The notes beneath the pieces were generated by a model. It saw nothing but the letters and a program-made list of their open reading frames with translations. It was not told the origin of the DNA and made no database searches. Below, one piece after another: positions 57,311-64,000 of a stretch of 64,000 nt of DNA (the stretch's first letter is position 1; each line of letters opens with the position of its first letter). Source of the stretch: Combretum micranthum. Its lineage: Eukaryota > Streptophyta > Magnoliopsida > Myrtales > Combretaceae. Location: assembly GCA_024138025.1 (NCBI GenBank), contig JAMXBD010003415.1, forward strand, positions 57,078 to 121,077. The letters are read 5' to 3'. Position numbers and translations under genes: made by a program.

Positions 57311-60300
57311 CTTCCATCTGGCTTGCATCTCCAGAATCCAGAGTTGGCTTTCGGTGTGGGGTTAAGGTTGTTATTTTCTTCCAAGGCAGGCTCGCAAAAA
57401 CTGGATGTAAATTGTCCATATGGTTCTCATTCCTATTAGGTGTCTTTTCTTATGTTGATGTAATTTTTTTAACAACACTAAAGTAAGATTTCACTATAAA
57501 ATGTCTTACAAGAGGCACTGCACGGTTATCTCCTTTATTTGTTGTGTTTTCGCTGTAAAGAGAAGAAATTGGCCACGTAATGACCTTTGATACGTAATAA
57601 TAAATTTAATCCATAATATTACGCTAGTAAGATACTTTATATTTATGTGTACAACTAGAATAAAATCAAAGGAATAACTTGATGTAGATTTAGGCTAAGA
57701 ATATTTGGGTTGATGGGAGGTCAATTGATCATTAAATTAAACTAAATTTATATATAAAATTAATATATTAAATATTGCAGTAGTGTAATCATGATTTGGT
57801 AGGACTTTGAAGTGTTAACGAACCAACAACATTGGAATGTTAGAAAAAATATCACGTGGTCATAGTTTTATTATAAAGGCCTCTTGGATTTTACTTGAGA
57901 TGATTTTTTATCCTTTCATTTGTATCTATAGATCATATACCTATTGGTATATATGATAAATAAAATAAAATAAATGTTAGATATTTCTTTTATGATTTAT
58001 ACAACCTATAATTAAAGGGAAAAAGAAAGAAAGAAAAATCCTCAAATTAAAAATATTATTAAAATAATGAAAAATATAATACTTAAAATTAGGTCTTTAA
58101 AACATGATTTTAGATGGTTAGAAAATCGTTTGAGAGTTTGCTCTCATGTATTATAGGCGGCACTTGAAAATTACATTTTAAAAAAAATTATCCCATAATT
58201 GAAGGGATTTTTATATGGAGTAGAAATATGGAAGCTAGTCGGCTCTCTTCCTCTCAAGCTGAATATATCTTTAGATATGAAGAGTGAGACATGTCTATTG
58301 GGAAAGTGACATGTCTTTGTTTTCCCTCAATTATCTTGCACTAATTTTTTTTTTCGATCCCACAAGATAAAATAACGTCTCATACTATTAGTATTTCCTA
58401 AAACCCTACATTAAATATCGATATAGGCTATTTTCCCATTTTGAAAGAGTTCTCATTCTTAAATAATGCAAATAAAAACAATAGGAGTGTTGAGCAACTA
58501 CTAGCATATTAAATAATACTATTAGGGTCTTACCTTAGCATGAATTTTGTTGCACCTTGAATGGTTTCTCCCTCTTTATTTCCTTCATTTTTCTAACCTT
58601 ATACTCCTACCCAAGAAAATACAGTCACTAAGGGAGCTTATTAAGTGCTAAAATAACCTAAAACTCAAGTTTGATACACTTTTCTTATCTTAGTTTTGGG
58701 CATTACAAATTTTGTAGCTATTATGTTTCTTAGATATTCATGTCTTCTTCAAGCTCTTGAGGGAAAAAAAAGGAAAAATTAATTCTAACCTAATCTTACA
58801 TTAAACTAGTTTAAATATGGACTAAAAGTGCTTCCATCCGGCTCGTATCTCCATACTCCAGGGTCGGCTTTCAGTATGGGGTTAAGGTCGTTGTTTTCTT
58901 CCATGGCAAGCTCACAAAAACCAGATGTAAATTGTCCATATGGTTCCCATTCCTATTAGGTGTCTTTTTTTATGTTGATGTAATTTTTTTAACAACACTA
59001 AAGTTAGATTTCACTATAAAATGTCTTACAAGGGGCACCTGCACAATTGTCTCCTTTATTTGCTGCGTTTTTGTTGTAGAGAGAAGAAATTGACCAAGTA
59101 ATTACCTTTGATACATAATAATAAATTTAATCCACAATATTACACTAGTAAGATACTTTATATTTATGTGGACAACTAGAATAATATCAAAGGAATAACT
59201 TGATATAGATTTAGGCTATGAATATCTGAGTTGATGGGAGATCATTTGATCATTAAATTAAACTAAATTTATATATAGAATTGATATATTAAATATTTCA
59301 ATAGTGTAATCACGATTTGATAGGACTTCGAAGTGTTAAATAACTAATAATACTGGAATGCTAGAAAAAATATCACATGGTCATAGTTTTATTATAAAGA
59401 ACTCTTGGATTTTACCTGAGGCGATTTTTCATTTTTTTTTTCATTTCTATATATAGATCATCTACCTATCGTTATATATGATAAATAAAAAAATAAATAA
59501 ATGTTAGATATTTCTTTTATGATTTATACAACCTATAATTAAAGGGAGAAAGAAAGAAAGAAAACCCACAAATTAAAAATATTATAAAAATAATTAAAAA
59601 ATATAATACTTAAAATTAGGTCTTTAAAACATGATTTTAGATGGTTAGAAAATCGATTGAGAGTTTGTTCTCATGTATTATAGGCGGCACTAGAAAATTA
59701 CATTTTTTTTTAATATTTTTTCATCCTATAATTGAAGGGATTTGATTACATGGAGTAGAAATATGGAAGTTGGTTGACTCTCTTCCTCTCAAGTTGACAT
59801 ATATCTTTAGATATGAAGAGTGATACATGTCTATTGGGAAAGTGACATGTCTTTGTTTTCCCTCAATTATCTTGCACAAATTTTTTTTTCCATCCCACAA
59901 GATAAAATAACGTCTCATACTATTAGTATTTCCTAAAACCCTACATTAAATATCAATATAGGCTATTTTCCTATTTTGAAAGAGTTCTCATTCTTAAATA
60001 GTGCTAAGAAAAACAATAGGAGTGTTGTGCAACTACTAGCATATTAAATAATACTATTAGGGTCTTACCTTAGCACGAATTTTGTTGCACCTTGAATGGT
60101 TCTTCCTCCTCATTTCCTCCATTTTTCTAACCTTATACTACTACCTAAGAACAATACAGTCACTAAGGGAGCTTATTAAGTGCTAAAATAAGCTAAAACT
60201 CAAGTTTAATACACTTTTCTTATCTTAGTTTTGGGTATTACGAATTTTGTAGCAGTCATGTTTCTTAGATATTCATGTCTTCTTCATGCTCTCCAGGAAA

Positions 60301-60366
60301 AAGAAAAAAGGATAAAATTAATTCTAACCTAATCTTACATTAACCTATTTTAAATATGGACTAAAA
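57311..60366 (+). repeat. tandem duplication, two units of about 1.52 kb
   Basis: Unit 1 is about 57311-58829 and unit 2 about 58830-60366. Both run from CTTCCATCYGGCTYGYATCT (3' flank of the XS fragment) to GGACTAAAAGTGC. The junction at 58829 shares a few bases. The units differ by many substitutions, so the event is not recent. There is no coding sequence. Confidence 0.85.
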
Positions 60367-61357
60367 GTGCCTAAAAGATGGATTTTGTAGCCGTTTTACA
60401 TTATATAGATCTTAATGAGGTTTTAATGAAGAAGGAATGAAGGAAAGAAGAAGATAAGAGGGAGAAAAGGGAGGGTGGGGCCAGCCATTCGAATTTTTAA
60501 GTATGGGAGAGGTTTAGGGTTTTCTTCTTTTTATCTTATGGTGCCACATAACATCAGCTACGCCATCCACTTTTACATGTGCTAGAATTTGGCAATTTAG
60601 TTGGTTTAAAGATTGTAACCCAACTTAGGTGTAAACTATGGCTTTCATTACCTAAATGAATTTATTATTATCTATTTTAAATAAATTTTGAAAATTTAGT
60701 TCATTATGGTTTCTAGGTAGGGATAAAGTTGCTAATTTGCAAGAAAAAAAAAAGGCTCTAAAGTATTATTTTGACTTTTTTTATAAAATTTTCATCTGAA
60801 AACGTTTTTAATTTCTAAATTTATTTTGTTTGAATTTTTTTTTTAAGTTTTTTGTGAAGTTTTGAAAATTTAGCTTCTCAGTTTAGAGCAAGATTAGAAA
60901 TTAGAAAATTTTGGTCATTCGAGCGTCTACTTGACTTTGATTGGCTTCATTGACTTCAAATGATTTTCAATTTCCTATGATTGGTGTTTGGGTCATTTCA
61001 ACAACCATCTCAATTTTCATACTTAAAATGCTATAAAACTCATAGTATGTTATTTTAAATACACCTTTACCTTATTGTGAGATTTGGACTTCATAATATA
61101 CTTCTTACTGTTCTAAAATCTCTTCACTTCCTCAGTAGAAAACATGATTTAATAACCAGTTAATGCTAATCTTAAGTCAATTCTACTTAACTAGCACTAG
61201 AAAGTCATTAGAGGTTTAGGTTTTAGGAGACACTTACCTAAAACTTGAATGAAGCTTTCTAGAAGAGAGAAATGAGAGATGAAAAGGAATAAAAGGAAGA
61301 AAAGGGTAAAAAAAAAAAAAAAAAAAAGCAAGTGGATGCTAGGTTTTTTAGGATGCT
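60367..61357 (+). repeat. compound block copy C, end
   Basis: It is collinear with 33000-33330 and 40816-41730, with phrases such as GGGAGGGTGGGGCCAGCC and GAAGAGAGAAATGAGAGATG. A poly-A run lies at 61309-61327. It is cut by the LTR at 61358 after TTTTTTAGGATGCT. Confidence 0.8.
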
Positions 61358-64000
61358 TGTCACGCCCCGCGGGTACCCTAAAACGTGACAGCCCGCCGTA
61401 CGCAATATTAAAACTTAAGAGTGACTACCTCAGTCACTCGAAAGCTTCCATATCGGTACAAGGCGTACATTCACAACAAAGGGAGACCGGTGGAGTAATG
61501 CATTTTAAGACATTGGCAGCGGAACATGCAAAATAACACTTAATATATAAATCATTGAAATAAAAGTCTTACAGCTTCTAAGGGGCATTCCCCCGATAAT
61601 TCATAATGACATGGTTCTAAAAATAACATAACTAAAGCTAGAAGATTTTAGAAGAAATCTACTCTATATCTTCAAAATAGATTGCCTCCAAAAGCTTCTC
61701 AAAAATAGGGATTCTACCCGGGAAATCAAGGTGGTCTCGGGTGCAAAAGATAATCCTGCGATATCAAAAGTCTATAGGAGTATAAGCATGACTAGCTTAG
61801 TGAGATATTCCTTACGCAATAGTACTCATAACAACAATCAAACAAGTTTATTAATCAAGCATATGAATGCAACAATCATATGATCAAACATTTCATACGA
61901 CTATCCGATTTCGTATGTTTGATGGATTTACCCCTCCATCGGTGGTTAGGGAATGCTTTGAACTGGGTCCCGAACAACCTCCTTTAAGTTTGCGCGCGTC
62001 TTGGGGTTCCAACGAACCGTACTACTAGTCCCCGGGCCTTCAATGCCCAAAGCGATCGATCCGGCTCGGCTACACCTTGAGGCCGTATTCCCCGTACGTC
62101 ATAACCCTCAAGATGTAGCTAGGCAGCTTACCTTTCCGGTCCCACGCTGAGGAGTAGTAGCATAACTTCGAAATGATATTCTAAGTGATATGCATGAGCA
62201 ATTTATTATATGGGGATATCAATATGGCATTAAATCATTTAAAGCGATCAAACAATATTTGCACACATAACGATACATACATGGAGACAATTATATCAAT
62301 CACAAATCGGGTTCCGATATACTTATCGTTCATTGATCGCACACAACGAATCACATACATAATTCCCATAATATCCCACATGCATATCAATTTTATCTTT
62401 TTCCTAACATCTAGTGCTCTATTCTACAAGCACATGCGCGAATACATAAGCGTAAAGGAAACTCACTCGTCCATAGCGCTCTAGGAGTCGAAGTAATCCT
62501 TGGGAAAGACAAGATCGTGATCCTCGACACCTAATCAAAAGAAATACCCAACATGAGTATTTCATCCAAGATCTATTCAAGTTCTATACTTCTATCTTAA
62601 AGAATTCGTAAAATCGTATGGAATGGAAATCCCAACTTAAAATGGCTATAACTTGCTCATTTTAACTCGGAATTCCGCATATTATATACCGATTTCTACC
62701 TACTCGAAAAGATCTATCTATTTTTAAGGTAATTTTCATCAAAAGAAGTCATTTAGGTCTCGGAATAGAAGCATACAGATTTGATACGAATTTTCCAAAC
62801 TTCAAAACTAGAGTTTTCCATCTTTACTTCACTCAAGGGCTTTTGTATAAAAATATAGATATATTGTATGGTTGAAAAATCCCTTGGATTTATGTATATA
62901 TATATGTATAAACTCAAACTATATGCATGAATTTAGTGTTGCCTCAACAATGGTTTTGTAAAACACATGTCTTGAAAGTGAGATGAGCTTAAGACTTTGA
63001 AAAGAAGTTAGTTTTATTTTTGAAAATTTTCTAAATTATTATAAATGAGTATTTCTTCCTTTCATCTTAAAAGTAATTTTCATCTTTCAAGATTTTCATA
63101 AATTTATTTCTAGTGGTTTGGAAACATATAGTTTTTCTAAATATTACATAGTTATATCCACTTTTAAAAGAAATCATCTTATAAATTTTGGAAAACTTAT
63201 CTTAGACTTTAGTGTTGGTGGAAAACTTTGACAATTGAATTTAAGAAATGCTTTGTTTTAGGTCTAAAGAAACTTTCTTATTTCTTTGAAAAGAGATTTT
63301 ATAATAATTTTACTTTATGTGTTTCTTGGTGAAAACCACATATTATTACTAAAACTTGAGCTAACTCATCTAACTTTAAAAGAATATTTGTTTAAGATAA
63401 ATTTCAAATCTTTAAGGAAAATAACTTCTTATGTGACAAAATTTATATTTAAAAAGAGTTCTTATTCTTATTTTAAGAAAACTCATTTCTATTATGTTTG
63501 AGACAATAACAACATATTCATGCATGAATGAGAATATGTAACCATGAACAACATAAAAATAAATAAGAGCATAAAAGTAAAGTCAAGTATTGGGAACCTT
63601 AGCTTCATCAAGGTATCCCGGGACTAAGAATAGACTAGTCCTCAAAAACAAAGAAATAAAATTGTTTTGACTTGATATGGACAAGTCTAAGACTAGAAAG
63701 ACTAGTCTTAATTTTGCATAAAACAAGTAAATAAATAAATTGCAAGACTTGAAAATAAATAAATAACAAGTGAGCTTATATGCTCTAAATAAATATATAT
63801 ACATAATATACATAATACTTTATATGTTAGGTTGGAAACAAATAATAACAATAACAACATAATAGAAACATAAAGAAAACAAGAACATGAACAAAAACAA
63901 AACATGAATAAATGTTGCTTCATTAACTCATTGAGTCTAAGAAACATACACTAAACTCATGTTGAGTTATATGAACATGAGGAAAGAATATGAGAACTTT
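61358..64000 (-). mobile_element. family-1 LTR, minus strand, runs off the window
   Basis: It starts TGTCACGCCCCGCGGGTACC and is homologous to the left part of the 29060 solo LTR. They share GACAGCCCGCC, the GGGGCATWCCCCCG hairpin, TAACTCGGAATT plus CTACTCGAAAAGATCTA, and CTTAGCTTCATCAAGGTA. A word-like block lies at 61930-62150. It contains no coding sequence apart from the tiny exon. The far end and target duplication lie beyond 64000, so it could be a solo LTR or one LTR of a complete element. Confidence 0.8.
62481..62530 (-). CDS. tiny terminal exon of family-1 LTR (minus strand)
   Basis: On the minus strand, after the acceptor TTTCTTTTGATTAG, two bases precede an open frame VEDHDLVFPKDYFDS and TAG. 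It shares offset, position in the LTR and the P-x-DYF ending with 49708-49754, and the EDxxxxPKDYxD ending with the frameshifted copy at 30200-30245. No start codon is in the exon. It is a candidate last exon of an LTR-driven spliced transcript. Confidence 0.35.

Overview
This window looks like repeat-rich nuclear heterochromatin of a flowering plant, most likely a eudicot. It is AT-rich and has no intact host gene. It carries an Athila-type Ty3 retrotransposon with a plant tRNA-Asp primer site, several very long LTRs standing alone, foldback MITEs, a CACTA-type terminus, and decayed copies of a plant-specific XS-domain gene (FDM/IDN2/SGS3 relatives, which act in RNA-directed DNA methylation). 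I cannot name the species. No tRNA, rRNA or CRISPR array was recognised.

Layout. 1-9.4 kb: old mixed repeats, including a Ty3 'gypsy-type transposon' gag-like remnant (about 2.4-3.2 kb), a fragment of a short PPR gene related to THA8-like proteins (3.9-4.3 kb), a long minus-strand LTR-like element (about 4.5-8.24 kb) and a minisatellite (8.8-9.1 kb). 9.4-17.3 kb: two copies of one LTR family (starts 9437 and 13638). The second has a TATA box, a splice-donor-like site, a block of GC-richer words, a hairpin and a small conserved exon-like ORF.

From about 15.5 kb to the end the window is mainly three tandem copies (A, B, C) of one compound block of roughly 11 kb, later broken by insertions and deletions. 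The same landmark lies at about 17281 (A), 33337 (B) and 51988 (C). Each block carries a MITE-rich segment and a fragment of an XS-domain gene behind its own TATA box. Copy A was hit by a pol-less Athila element (18753-24851), whose 3' LTR was later cut by a deletion; its XS fragment became a 1.53-kb inverted repeat (25457-28588); and a solo LTR landed at 29060-32416 (TSD ATACA). Copy C was hit by a solo LTR (43150-50858, TSD TATAC) that itself contains another solo LTR (45152-47806, TSD CATGC). Part of copy C is tandemly duplicated (57311-60366), and a further LTR begins at 61358 and leaves the window.

Two observations stand out. First, a fragment of a gene of the RNA-directed silencing pathway has been amplified inside repeats, and one copy has become a long hairpin that could make small RNAs against the source gene and the other copies. 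Second, otherwise non-coding giant LTRs share a cryptic gene-like layout (TATA box, short leader, splice donor, long intron-like stretch, splice acceptor, tiny acidic C-terminal exon). Between diverged LTRs that exon differs mainly at third codon positions, which suggests selection on a peptide.
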